The translations under genes were made by a program, and so were the position numbers. The notes beneath the pieces are model-generated. The model had not been told where the DNA came from. It made no database searches and saw only the letters and a program-made list of their open reading frames with translations. Below, piece after piece: positions 1 through 8,700 of a stretch of 64,000 nt of DNA (the stretch's first letter is position 1; every line of letters starts with the position of its first letter). This DNA is from CAYRQP01 sp964426545 (GTDB lineage: Bacteria; Fermentibacterota; Fermentibacteria; Fermentibacterales; JCC-6), in assembly GCA_964426545.1 (NCBI GenBank), contig CAYRQP010000006.1, positions 48,465-112,464 of the forward strand, read 5' to 3'.

Positions 1-492
1 CTGTTCACGAACATACTTAGCAGTAATTCCTGTACTGAACCTATCCGTAAGCATACGGGAGAAAGTAACACCTGCAACCATATCGGTGCAGGCGAAAGTT
101 TCTCCGGTTCCGTCAGGATTTTCAACAGTGGTTACATCCATATCACCTGACGAGAGCATTGCATACTGCACCGCGAAAGTTCCCAGTCCGGGAAATTCGC
201 GGGTAACAACAGCTCCGCCATAGACGATGTCCGCAAACCACTGAGTACCCGTGAACTGAACCTGTGTCCCGTGAACTCTCACAAGAGATCCCGGATTCCA
301 GAACACAGCACTTGGGTCATCAGCACTTGCAACAACCGCTCCGCCCATCGCTATTCCGCGTGTTCCAAATCCCAGTTTAAGGAATTGGGCACCGGAAGTA
401 CCGACTTTGGCGAAGCCTTCTGCTTCAACATTTGCAGGAAACAGCAGGAAGAGTGCGACCGCTGCTGTCAATATTATTCCTGTTAACTTCAT
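1..492 (-). CDS. PorV/PorQ-like outer-membrane protein, partial
   Basis: Only the N-terminal 164 codons are present; the gene runs off the window at position 1. The ATG at 492 has an AGGAG SD just upstream. A signal peptide (hydrophobic run around residues 4-20) is followed by the segment SGAQFLKLGFGTRGIAMGG and then ADDPSAVFWNP. That block is the hallmark of the PorV/PorQ/UPF0164 family of FadL-like beta barrels, some of which are outer-membrane shuttle components of T9SS. It lies 12 bases after a gene encoding a secreted protein with a C-terminal sorting-like domain, which fits such a role. The family call is firm; PorV function itself is inferred. Confidence 0.8.
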   Translation of the reverse strand, partial: MKLTGIILTAAVALFLLFPANVEAEGFAKVGTSGAQFLKLGFGTRGIAMGGAVVASADDPSAVFWNPGSLVRVHGTQVQFTGTQWFADIVYGGAVVTREFPGLGTFAVQYAMLSSGDMDVTTVENPDGTGETFACTDMVAGVTFSRMLTDRFSTGITAKYVREQ

Positions 493-504
493 GGTCACTC
501 CTTC

Positions 505-2754
505 CTATTTGATTATGGCAAATTTGCCGATTATATAGTCTTCTTCTGTCTCTACTCTGTAGATGTAAAGACCAGTGACTACTTCCTGATCATTTCTGCT
601 TACAAGATCCCAGAACTCTGTGCCTTCATCGCCACTCCAGCTGCGGTGTTCAAGCGTTACCACATGATCACCTGCAAGTGTGAAGATATGGATGTTGCAC
701 ATAGGTGGAAGGTTCGTGAAGGCTATCTTATCGAAGTAGGTCTGCTCCCACGCCGCCGAACCGTTGTAGGGGTTGGGAACCACTTTGACATTTTCCATCC
801 AGGCTGAGTTCGGACCCATGACCGGCGTAACTGCAAGCGGTGTTCCCTCAAGGGTCTGCTTGTAGTTCGATTTCGTGCTTTCGACACCTGTTTCGGCATC
901 GTATGCACATACTACATAATAATAGGGAAAACCGTTTACGACGGTATCGTCACTATATGAGTATGTACCGGCAGGCAGGTCAGCAAGTTCTGTCCAGCCT
1001 GATGTTTCAAACATCGCTCTGTAAACCTTATATCCGCCGAACGGTTCATAAGATTCAGCATTGGATGCCCATTCCAAATTAACAACACCATCTCCTGCTT
1101 CGTAGAAAAGAATAGGAGAAGGCGGAAGTTCCGGAACGCCCCAGCCGCCGTCACGGTAGTATGCATCGAGCATATTGTCAGCAACTTCGCGAGCTCCTTT
1201 GAGTCCCATGCCGACAAGCCAGCCGCCTACCACATGAAGACTGTCGCCGTCTGCCAACTGAACGGGACCTGCAGAAATCAGGAACCTGTAGTCGAAAACG
1301 GGATAATCAAGTGCAAGCGGGTTGTCGTGTACAAACGGGAAGGGTCCGGGATTACCGGGGGTTCTTGCTTCGGGTGCAAATTCAGTTCCTACCAGATCCT
1401 CCATGTACTCGGGCCCGCTGTAATAACCGCTTGCATCCGGGTTGCCCCACATGTAATCGTATTTTTCCGCATCGGTACCCGGGTCGCTTTCCCAGTTCCA
1501 CCAGGAGTGGGAGATAGGAATAGGATAACCGAATACATCGATGGGTCTCTCTATTGTTCCATCTGCTTTCTTGATCCAGTAGTCGATAAGACGCCAGGCA
1601 ATGAAACCATTGCCCGAGGGATCAAGAAGCGGCTCTCCGCTGTCATCCGTACCGGATGCAGGGCTGTCGCCGTCCCAGATGTAACTCATGTTTCTCGGAA
1701 CTACATAATAGATGGTATCACCCACTGTGTGAGCCCAGTTATTGGGCGGTCCACAGTAGTTGACGCCGCTTTCAGTCTCTTCGCCGAACATCATGAGACC
1801 GGCTTCGTTGATTGTGTAGATTGAATCTCCACCGACTTCTTTGAAAAGTATGGTGAAGTGGTCACTGACAGAATTGCCGTCAACATCGTTGTCATAGATG
1901 TCGTCTGAACCTATGTAGTTGTAGTGATAGTAGATATTACCCGCCGAATCAGCAGGAAGCGGATTGTCGGGATTCTGCTGATAGATGTAAATGTTCTGTT
2001 TGCTGGCTTCGGTTCCATCATCGAAGATGTATTCGAAGGTTGCATCAGGGTCATTACACCAAATGGCATGACCGTCATAATACACAACATCATCGAGGTG
2101 GCAGGAAGTGACATCTCCCGAAGAGACATCGCAGTCACCCCTCATTGCCATTACATAGGCTTCGAGAGCCTCACCCTCATTACCGTGTTCGCTTTCATGT
2201 GTGATTATGAAATCATTTGCTATGAACTGATCATAGCCGGGTGTTCCCCAGCCGTAGTTCTCTTCATACACCAGCATCCCATAGGGATTGGTGTTCTGTG
2301 CAGGGTCCCAGTCATCATATCCGTAATGGGTTTCTTCCAGAGCAATGGGTCCGGGAACTAACTTCTCGAGGGGAAATCCCTCGCTGCACCAGAGTTCCCA
2401 GTCGCCGTAGTCACTGCAACTTGCCCATTTTGCTGTGGAATCTCCATGAACTGTTACGGGACCATAGTCACATGACCAGAAGTCACCGCACCAGAGATAA
2501 CTGTTAGCCTCACCACCGGGCCACTCCATGGACGGATAATTTCCCCATGGGTCGCCGTAGAGACCTACATTTAAAAAGGCACTCCATAAATTACCAAGGT
2601 TGTGCAAAACCCATATTGCCGTAGGACGGGCATCCGTCATGTTCTCCGGCATAGGCACTTCATGCACTTCCCTGGCAAATCCGGTGCTAGTCAGCGTAAA
2701 CGCTATTAGCACCGTGAGTACCAGGAACCCGCGAGTGTACCAGGAGTTCCTCAT
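505..2754 (-). CDS. Secreted protein with Fn3-like and C-terminal sorting (FlgD/T9SS-like) domain
   Basis: About 749 residues. The reading frame is open to a TTG at 2772, but that codon is part of the SD sequence GGAGGTG, so the ATG at 2754 (MRNSWYT) is chosen. A signal peptide covers about residues 1-27. The long N-terminal region has many Trp, Tyr and Asp residues and resembles large secreted proteins of uncultured bacteria. An Fn3-like module follows (roughly 590-670: NLEWASN ... YYYVVCAYD). The last 90 residues begin VKVVPNPYNG, include IHIFTLAGDHV and end GLYIYRVETEEDYIIGKFAI, which matches the FlgD-Ig/T9SS type A sorting-domain pattern. It follows the TonB-motor genes in the same operon. 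Substrate or enzymatic role unknown. Confidence 0.75.
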   Translation of the reverse strand: MRNSWYTRGFLVLTVLIAFTLTSTGFAREVHEVPMPENMTDARPTAIWVLHNLGNLWSAFLNVGLYGDPWGNYPSMEWPGGEANSYLWCGDFWSCDYGPVTVHGDSTAKWASCSDYGDWELWCSEGFPLEKLVPGPIALEETHYGYDDWDPAQNTNPYGMLVYEENYGWGTPGYDQFIANDFIITHESEHGNEGEALEAYVMAMRGDCDVSSGDVTSCHLDDVVYYDGHAIWCNDPDATFEYIFDDGTEASKQNIYIYQQNPDNPLPADSAGNIYYHYNYIGSDDIYDNDVDGNSVSDHFTILFKEVGGDSIYTINEAGLMMFGEETESGVNYCGPPNNWAHTVGDTIYYVVPRNMSYIWDGDSPASGTDDSGEPLLDPSGNGFIAWRLIDYWIKKADGTIERPIDVFGYPIPISHSWWNWESDPGTDAEKYDYMWGNPDASGYYSGPEYMEDLVGTEFAPEARTPGNPGPFPFVHDNPLALDYPVFDYRFLISAGPVQLADGDSLHVVGGWLVGMGLKGAREVADNMLDAYYRDGGWGVPELPPSPILFYEAGDGVVNLEWASNAESYEPFGGYKVYRAMFETSGWTELADLPAGTYSYSDDTVVNGFPYYYVVCAYDAETGVESTKSNYKQTLEGTPLAVTPVMGPNSAWMENVKVVPNPYNGSAAWEQTYFDKIAFTNLPPMCNIHIFTLAGDHVVTLEHRSWSGDEGTEFWDLVSRNDQEVVTGLYIYRVETEEDYIIGKFAIIK

Positions 2755-2868
2755 ACTCTCATTCACCTCCAATTCTTCATCTGCGGGGTAGTATCTATCC
2801 GAATCTCGGATAAAACTGTTGTTCCCGCTATCTGTTCATTCATATTTCCATTCTTTCTCATGAGGAAA

Positions 2869-3534
2869 TCAACCCGAGAGTGTAAAGTTGTATTGAAGTG
2901 TTGTCCATACTCCGACGGCAATACCGTTATTCTGTCCGGGTGTCCATTTCGTATTCCATGCAGCCGATACTGCCGCTTCGTCAAGAGAATTGACGCCGCT
3001 GGAATTGTAAAGTTGAACATCCGACACAGTACCGTCTGCCGTAACAAATACCCAGAGAGTTACCATACCTTCTACACCGGCCTGCCTTGCCATGTCAGGA
3101 TAAGTCGGTGTTGGTCTGTATGTGCAATTCGGAAAAACTTCCACGGGCATGAACCGTGGGGGACCTGTGTCCTCCCCTGCACCCTCGGAAAGTTCGTCTC
3201 CCTGTGAAACTGTTTCGACAGTTTCGAGTCCTGTGGTATCTGCATCGAGAGATATGGTTACATCGGTTTGAATCTCCTCGACCATTTCTTCTGTTTCCTG
3301 CTCTAATTCTTCCTGTTCCTCTTCTACTTCTTCCTCCTGCTCTTCGACGGCATCATCGAAAGCAATATCTGTTTCGACTGCTTCCATCTCGGAGTCGGAT
3401 GTTTTTGTAGAGAGTCGTCCAAGTTCGCTTGCAGGTATGAACTCGAAGAACACTATCAGCAGAATCAGTCCGACAACTACCCCCCACTCGAAGTTCTGGG
3501 AAGAGTGTCTGTAATCTTCTTTACCAAACATCAT
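2869..3534 (-). CDS. TonB-like energy transducer with acidic linker
   Basis: 221 residues. One N-terminal transmembrane helix (about 17-34, VVVGLILLIVFFEFIPA) anchors it in the inner membrane. The periplasmic linker (about 60-90) is extremely rich in Glu and probably coiled-coil, not the Pro/Lys-rich linker of classical TonB. The C-terminal domain (about 130-221) has the TonB_C pattern YPDMARQAGVEGMVTLWVFV ... DEAAVSAAWNTKWTPG. It should pass proton-motive force from ExbB/ExbD to the receptor encoded upstream in the operon. There are two adjacent ATG codons; AAAGGAGGG directly precedes them, so the second ATG (3531) may be the real start. Confidence 0.88.
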   Translation of the reverse strand: MMFGKEDYRHSSQNFEWGVVVGLILLIVFFEFIPASELGRLSTKTSDSEMEAVETDIAFDDAVEEQEEEVEEEQEELEQETEEMVEEIQTDVTISLDADTTGLETVETVSQGDELSEGAGEDTGPPRFMPVEVFPNCTYRPTPTYPDMARQAGVEGMVTLWVFVTADGTVSDVQLYNSSGVNSLDEAAVSAAWNTKWTPGQNNGIAVGVWTTLQYNFTLSG

Positions 3535-3542
3535 CCCTCCTT

Positions 3543-4007
3543 TCAGCGGTATAGTCCGAGCTCTTCAGCATTGAACTGTATGCTGTAGAGTTCTTCATAT
3601 CGCATAGTTTCAAACAGTTCTACCATGGCTCCCATAGGAACCCTCGTGTCTATGTTCAGGATAACAACATCCAGCACTTTGTTCTGTTCACGCCAAAATC
3701 TGCTGCTGAGCCGCTCCAACTGCTCGGTGACCTGCGACAAAGGTATGTCGTAGTCACCAATCCTGGCAATGAGTTCGCTGTTGTCATTTCCGGGTTCAAT
3801 CTGCTTAATCCAGACAGTGACGGTGAGATACTGTTTTCCCAACTCGTTCATCACATCCGGATGCGCTTGCGGAAAACGGACACTGAGCCCGCCGTCCTCC
3901 TTGAACATCGTTGTTGCCATAAAGAACACAAGAAGCAAAAACACAATATCCGCCATAGTACCGGTGAAGATTGTACTCCCTACCTTCTTTCTTTTTCCAA
4001 ACCTCAT
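3543..4007 (-). CDS. exbD: ExbD/TolR family biopolymer transport protein
   Basis: 154 residues. A single N-terminal helix (about 16-33) carries the family signature MADIVFLLLVFFMATT, in which the membrane Asp is the proton-binding residue. The remainder is a periplasmic domain. The ATG at 4007 has GGAGGTGG upstream and overlaps the stop of the preceding exbD-like gene by four bases, so the two are translationally coupled. It forms the inner-membrane motor with the ExbB-like protein and feeds the TonB-like protein encoded 8 bases downstream. Confidence 0.9.
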   Translation of the reverse strand: MRFGKRKKVGSTIFTGTMADIVFLLLVFFMATTMFKEDGGLSVRFPQAHPDVMNELGKQYLTVTVWIKQIEPGNDNSELIARIGDYDIPLSQVTEQLERLSSRFWREQNKVLDVVILNIDTRVPMGAMVELFETMRYEELYSIQFNAEELGLYR

Positions 4008-4759
4008 GGTGAACCACCTCCAAGTCTCTCCTGAATCGTGATTCCGGTACGGCTGACTCCGTTCATGCGCAGTACATCGAGCGCCGTTATCATACCGCTG
4101 TAATCACAGTCGGGATAGAATTTGAGGATAACTACAAGTTCACTCTCGACTACAGCTGAGGCAATCTCGCCCTGCCTTACATCAGACAGAACAAGGGTAT
4201 CTCCAAATGCAACATCCTGCTTGAAAACAGCATTCTGCTCTATCGGAATATTACCCCCTATCAGACCCCTGATTAACCCAGGGCGTACTGTGGGTACGAG
4301 GTTCTCAGCACTGATGGCTGATTCGAGTGAACTGAAATGACCGGAAGGAAGCCCTTTCGCAACTTCGAGGTTGTTCAGAAGCCTGCTCTCCCATGCAGAA
4401 GTCGACTCCACCCTTTCAGCTGCAAGTGTTCTGATCCCACTGTGAAGAGTTGTGTCCTGAAGACTCACGTCTTCTCCGGCACGAGCTCTCTGAAGCGGGC
4501 CTTCCGGGGGCGCTTGATCTATCAGCGCCACAAATTCGTCGGCTCCCCATTGTTTGATGGTCATTACCAACCGATTGGTTTCGTCAATTATAACTTCTTC
4601 TGTCTGCTCATCAGGTTTTCTCGGAAGTTTGTAGGATATTCCCTTCTGAACTTCAAAAGTTGTCGAAACCATGAAGAAGATAAGAAGCAGGAACGCAATA
4701 TCGGACATAGAAGCATCGGGAATCTCCCCGGTTGCTCTAGGTTTTTTTCGAAAACGCAT
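4004..4759 (-). CDS. exbD: ExbD/TolR family protein, long form
   Basis: 251 residues, well above the usual 130-150. The N-terminus carries the ExbD signature DASMSDIAFLLLIFFMVSTTF, including the conserved membrane Asp. The extra length is a periplasmic region of roughly 100 residues inserted before a C-terminal part that again resembles the ExbD fold (ESELVVILKFYPDCDYSGMITALDVLR). It precedes a second, normal-length exbD with a four-base overlap. Two unequal ExbD proteins suggest a mixed ExbD pair in the motor, a layout also found in some FCB-group gliding or transport loci. Confidence 0.88.
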   Translation of the reverse strand: MRFRKKPRATGEIPDASMSDIAFLLLIFFMVSTTFEVQKGISYKLPRKPDEQTEEVIIDETNRLVMTIKQWGADEFVALIDQAPPEGPLQRARAGEDVSLQDTTLHSGIRTLAAERVESTSAWESRLLNNLEVAKGLPSGHFSSLESAISAENLVPTVRPGLIRGLIGGNIPIEQNAVFKQDVAFGDTLVLSDVRQGEIASAVVESELVVILKFYPDCDYSGMITALDVLRMNGVSRTGITIQERLGGGSP

Positions 4760-4768
4760 TCGTGCTCC

Positions 4769-5641
4769 TTAAAGCTGCTTCAAATGTTCCAAATCAGTCA
4801 GCGTATCAACGAGGAAGATATTAGCCTCTTCCATTTCCAATACGAACTTACCGATTCTGGATATAAAGTAGTTGTGGAAAACCTGAATCGGAATTGCTAT
4901 TGTCAGACCTGTTGCAGTGGTTATCAGGGCTTCCTGAATACCACCGGCAACGAGATTGGCATCGACGTTTTTAGCGGCGGCGATCTCACCGAAAGCCCGA
5001 ATCATACCGGAAACCGTTCCAAGGAATCCAAGCATGGGAGCAATACTCGATACCGAAGCGAGTACGACTATTCCTTTTTCAAGGAACGCCATTTCTATCC
5101 CGCCCGCACCTTCAATAGCCTTTTCTACAGATTCGAGACCCTTGTCGTGTCGAAGAATTCCGGCTCTCATTATAGACGGTACAGGCCCCTGATGCTGGGT
5201 GCAGAATTTCTCTGCTCCTGCAAAATCACCTTTCTTCAAAAAACTGCCAAGTTTATCGAGGAACGGTTCGAGGTCTATCTTTATCTTGCTGTAGGTAATG
5301 AACCTTTCGACCGCTACCGCTATACCTATGAGAAGGGACAGCAAAAGCGGATACATGAAGTTTCCACCAGCAAGGAACAGGTCTTTCAAATCCATGCTAT
5401 GGCTTTCAGCCCGTTCGACTTCCTCTCCGGCAGGAAAGGATGTTTCAGCAGGAACCGCTGTCTCGGTTTCCGGTTCTTCAGCCACCGGCTCCTCGACAGG
5501 TGCTTCGACTGCTTCCGCATCAGCTTCACCCTGAATTTCAGCAGCAATTTCTTCATCTGCTGTTTCGTGTCTTTCCGGTTCCTCGGGCTGTGCCCACACA
5601 AGGGCAGTCAGAACAAGGAACAGTAGTAGGAACTTTCGCAT
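4769..5641 (-). CDS. exbB: MotA/TolQ/ExbB proton channel family protein
   Basis: 290 residues. It opens with a signal-peptide-like stretch (1-17, ending LVWAQ) and an acidic Glu/Ala-rich periplasmic segment (about 18-75). Three transmembrane segments follow: about 92-112 (FMYPLLLSLLIGIAVAVER), about 190-215 (SVSSIAPMLGFLGTVSGMI) and about 230-255 (LITTATGLTIAIPIQVF). The blocks APMLGFLGTVSGMIRAF and ITTATGLTIAIP are diagnostic of ExbB/TolQ channels. The N-terminal extension is known from ExbB variants such as TtpC-linked ones. It is the first motor gene after the receptor and lies 9 bases before the first exbD. Confidence 0.92.
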   Translation of the reverse strand: MRKFLLLFLVLTALVWAQPEEPERHETADEEIAAEIQGEADAEAVEAPVEEPVAEEPETETAVPAETSFPAGEEVERAESHSMDLKDLFLAGGNFMYPLLLSLLIGIAVAVERFITYSKIKIDLEPFLDKLGSFLKKGDFAGAEKFCTQHQGPVPSIMRAGILRHDKGLESVEKAIEGAGGIEMAFLEKGIVVLASVSSIAPMLGFLGTVSGMIRAFGEIAAAKNVDANLVAGGIQEALITTATGLTIAIPIQVFHNYFISRIGKFVLEMEEANIFLVDTLTDLEHLKQL

Positions 5642-5702
5642 TTAGTAACGCTCCTTATTTTCCTGATACAGAATGGAAAACTGCATTTTCCGCAGTATCA
5701 GA

Positions 5703-8447
5703 TTACCATTCAAAATCAATACCAAACCTTATCATTCTCGGTCTGCTGTAAACATAGGGATTGTGCAGTGAACCTTCGGGGTCGTGGTCCGGTTCTCCAT
5801 CACCATCCTGGTCTGCATCGTACCAGGCAATATCAGCTATATAGTTGATGTTGCGCCTGTCGAAGAGATTGTTTATCTGACACCAGACATTGATGTCAGT
5901 GTCACCAAACCAGAATTTCTTATTGACTTTGAGCGTAGTGGTCATAGTCCAGGGTTTTCTGCTGCCGTTTATCGACGGAGCAGCTGTTCCCTGGTTGGCT
6001 TCACTATACGGGAAACCGCTTCCGTAGTTCCAGGATACATGTGTTCCGAAGCCTTCGAGAATGCGGATGCCACCAAGTGTCGGACCTTCGCCCTGCGGAT
6101 AACGGAAGTCGAGGTCGACATTTACCGTATGCCGCTGATCCCAGTCGAGATAGGATTCCTGTTTAGGAATAATCCATCCTGCCCAGTTGTATGAGTAGTT
6201 CTGATAAGCACTCGAACTTTTACCCATTGCAACCGAATAGGAGTAATTTCCACTTGCGGACCAATAGTTGCTCGGTCGTTTCATAAGACTCACTTCAACA
6301 CCGCGAACATTACCATAGTCACCGTTTATGAAAAGGTCGTAGGCATCGACAGCAGAATAGAAGTTCTTCTGCATATCTACGAGTCCCGTAATGTCTTTGT
6401 AGTAACCGGTAACATCAACCATTGTCACATCATCGAATTGATGTTTGACACCTACTTCATAGGAGATGGTCTCTTCCGGTGCGAGGTCAGGGTTACCCAC
6501 TATGGGGAAAGCTCCTGAAAGGTCGAACTCTGCACCGTCGAAGAGTCTGCTGAATTCCGGCATCTGGAAGTAGTGTCCGTAAGTGAAGTGAAATACATCA
6601 CGCTCTGTAATCGGATGTGAAAATCCGATTCTCGGGCTAAGATGATATTTAACCGGTACACTTATCGGATTTATGATATGGTCAGGGTCGCCTGGAGAAG
6701 TTCCGGGGTTTATCGGGTTCGTGGGATCTGCAGGATATTCATCGAAATTGGGGTCGAAGTAGTCGAAACGGAGTCCCGCATTCACTATCATGCCTCTGTA
6801 TTCCATCTTATCCTGGATGTATGCACCTATCGCATGCGGATAGGCTGAATACTGACCCATATAGATATTTCCGCCTGATGCCGTATCGACACTGTAGTTG
6901 AAAATATCATAGTACTTGCCTTCTATACCGGCTTTGAACTGATTCTCCTGGTTGACCTGACTGGTGATGTCAGTCCTGAATGTCGTGGTTGTGCTTTTCG
7001 AATCATACCATGCATAACGGCTGGCACCTGCGCGATAGAATCCGTCGGTATCGCGGGTTCTCGAAGGTGTATAGGTTAGCCATTCAGCCATGGTCCAGTC
7101 TTCACCCATCCATTCCGTATCAAAATTAAGATGTTCGTTGTTTGGATGCGTGGCATCGGGGTCATTCATAATCTTGTATTCGAAGTGTGCTTGATACTGA
7201 TTGAATTTGACTTCGATGAAGGTGGCATCGCTAAACGTCTGTGTAAGACTGATGCCTACGCTGTAGTTATGCCAGAATCTCGTGGGAAGACCATAGAGTA
7301 TGTTTCTTCCGTCCGCGAGAGTATCGCCATAAGTGAGAGATTCCGGATCTTCATCGATATACGGTGTTTCAAACCTGCTCCAGTCCCAAAGACCATAACC
7401 GGAAATCCTGTCCATGTAGTATCCGGTAAAGTTCAGTTTAGTCATGGGGTTGGGTCTGACCGTCAGTTTGGCATTAGCCGTGTAGGAAGTAGTCCAGTCG
7501 TTGAAGCCATAGCCGTATCTGCCTTCTTCACCCCCGCCAATCTCACGGTATTCGCCGGAAAGGAATATTCTCGATTCCCCGGGAACATTGAGACCAATAG
7601 CTGGAAGAAGTATCTCAGTCAGCGGTTCAGGACCGCCTACTGCGATTTCCGCATTGATACGTGATTCACTCCAGGGGGTGGTTCTTCCCCAGCCCCAGTC
7701 ATCTACGAATCCCAGTGCCTGCCAGTCATTGCCGTTCGCACTGACGGAACCTGTGTACTCGGATCCGCCTTCTCGGGTGACAATGTTGACAACACCGGAC
7801 TGTGCATTCCCGTATTCAGCACCAAAACCACCACTTATAATAGAAGTTTCAGCTACTGCTGACATGGGAATGTCGCTGTTGAAACTGTTGCTTGTCGGGT
7901 CAACCTGTGACACACCGTCCACAACATAAGCGACTTCGCCGTCTCGACCGCCACGCATGTGAAGTCCACCACTATCGATGGCTCCTGCCTGGCGGCTCAC
8001 AATATCTGCAATTCCGGCTACAGGCATCGTAGCTATTTCGTCACGACCTACGACATGAACTGAAGATGTCACATCTCTCAGAATCATACCGCGCTGGTCT
8101 GTGACCTGAATCACAGTTGTACCTACGGCTTCAGGGTCCAGCGTAAAGTCCATTCGGGTTGTCTGGTCAGTAATGACCGACACCCCTTCTGCCGTTTTCT
8201 CTGACATACCAACCATTCTAGCCTGGACATTATAAGTGTCCGGCGACAGGTTGATAATAAAGTACTCTCCGTTACTGTCTGTCATTGCACCGTAGGAAGT
8301 TCCAACTACCATGACGGTAGCTCCTACAAGGGGGTTCCCGGACCCATCAGTGACGCGTCCTGCAATTTTCCCCGTAGTACCTGCGGTAGCAGACAAAGCT
8401 ACGAAAAGCACAAGCGCGAGAGAAATTACTGTTGCTCTTTTAAGCAC
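5703..8447 (-). CDS. TonB-dependent outer-membrane receptor
   Basis: About 914 residues. The frame opens with an ATG at 8465 that has no SD; the GTG at 8447 has AAGGAG at 8 bases and gives a clean signal peptide (MLKRATVISLALVLFVALSATA), so it is preferred. Domain order: carboxypeptidase-like regulatory domain (about 25-105, GRVTDGSGNPLVGATV), plug domain (about 115-225, with VAYVVDGVSQVDP and the block GGFGAEYGNAQSGVVNIVTR), then a large beta barrel ending in an aromatic residue (RFGIDFEW). This is the SusC-like/CirA-like layout used for import of nutrients too big for porins. No ligand can be named. It heads the operon that supplies its own ExbB/ExbD/TonB motor. Confidence 0.92.
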   Translation of the reverse strand: MLKRATVISLALVLFVALSATAGTTGKIAGRVTDGSGNPLVGATVMVVGTSYGAMTDSNGEYFIINLSPDTYNVQARMVGMSEKTAEGVSVITDQTTRMDFTLDPEAVGTTVIQVTDQRGMILRDVTSSVHVVGRDEIATMPVAGIADIVSRQAGAIDSGGLHMRGGRDGEVAYVVDGVSQVDPTSNSFNSDIPMSAVAETSIISGGFGAEYGNAQSGVVNIVTREGGSEYTGSVSANGNDWQALGFVDDWGWGRTTPWSESRINAEIAVGGPEPLTEILLPAIGLNVPGESRIFLSGEYREIGGGEEGRYGYGFNDWTTSYTANAKLTVRPNPMTKLNFTGYYMDRISGYGLWDWSRFETPYIDEDPESLTYGDTLADGRNILYGLPTRFWHNYSVGISLTQTFSDATFIEVKFNQYQAHFEYKIMNDPDATHPNNEHLNFDTEWMGEDWTMAEWLTYTPSRTRDTDGFYRAGASRYAWYDSKSTTTTFRTDITSQVNQENQFKAGIEGKYYDIFNYSVDTASGGNIYMGQYSAYPHAIGAYIQDKMEYRGMIVNAGLRFDYFDPNFDEYPADPTNPINPGTSPGDPDHIINPISVPVKYHLSPRIGFSHPITERDVFHFTYGHYFQMPEFSRLFDGAEFDLSGAFPIVGNPDLAPEETISYEVGVKHQFDDVTMVDVTGYYKDITGLVDMQKNFYSAVDAYDLFINGDYGNVRGVEVSLMKRPSNYWSASGNYSYSVAMGKSSSAYQNYSYNWAGWIIPKQESYLDWDQRHTVNVDLDFRYPQGEGPTLGGIRILEGFGTHVSWNYGSGFPYSEANQGTAAPSINGSRKPWTMTTTLKVNKKFWFGDTDINVWCQINNLFDRRNINYIADIAWYDADQDGDGEPDHDPEGSLHNPYVYSRPRMIRFGIDFEW

Positions 8448-8511
8448 CTTTGCAGCTCCTTTCATTTATACTGCGAACATTGCCGCAGTAAACCAATTTC
8501 TTGATTCTCAT

Positions 8512-8541
8512 CCGAAGTCCATACACCTCCTTTTACTTCGG
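8512..8541 (-). promoter_or_regulatory. Leader hairpin with SD-like loop upstream of the TonB-dependent receptor
   Basis: CCGAAGT and ACTTCGG form a perfect 7-bp stem whose loop, on the minus strand, contains AAAAGGAGGTG, a near-perfect SD. ATG codons follow at 8522 (a four-codon frame, Met-Asp-Phe-Gly-stop) and 8511 (a 23-codon frame overlapping the receptor start). A second dyad (ACTGCG/CGCAGT, 8470-8489) lies between them and the receptor. This may be a leader-peptide or translational control element; function is inferred only from layout. Confidence 0.35.
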
Positions 8542-8636
8542 GGAATCGTTACAACTTTAGTTAAAAGACCTTCAGAACATTCACGAACTAGTTTGGAGAT
8601 ATACCTCTCCACAATTTTATACTTATACATATAATA

Positions 8637-8665
8637 AGAATAAGGATTAGAAACCGAATAGTCAA
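8637..8665 (-). promoter_or_regulatory. Sigma-70-like promoter for the receptor operon
   Basis: On the minus strand TTGACT (8660-8665) and TATTCT (8637-8642) are separated by exactly 17 bases. Transcription would start near 8630, leaving a leader of about 180 bases before the GTG start of the receptor. The position, just after the end of the neighbouring cluster at 8701, is right for an independent operon promoter. Confidence 0.5.
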
Positions 8666-8700
8666 GGATAAACTCAGCCATATATCTATTTTTTAACACC

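Noticed and set aside
2140..2220. HESEH motif in the secreted protein at 505-2754, resembling a zinc peptidase site
   Set aside because: The surrounding sequence is beta-rich with no third ligand or family context; the motif is likely chance.
3140..3180. Short inverted repeats in the TonB-like gene (CCACGG/CCGTGG)
   Set aside because: Inside well-supported coding sequence and short enough to arise by chance.
4337..5626. 429-residue open frame on the plus strand
   Set aside because: It lies wholly antisense to the clear exbB and exbD genes, has Cys/Phe/Arg-rich composition and no recognisable domain; it is a codon-bias shadow.
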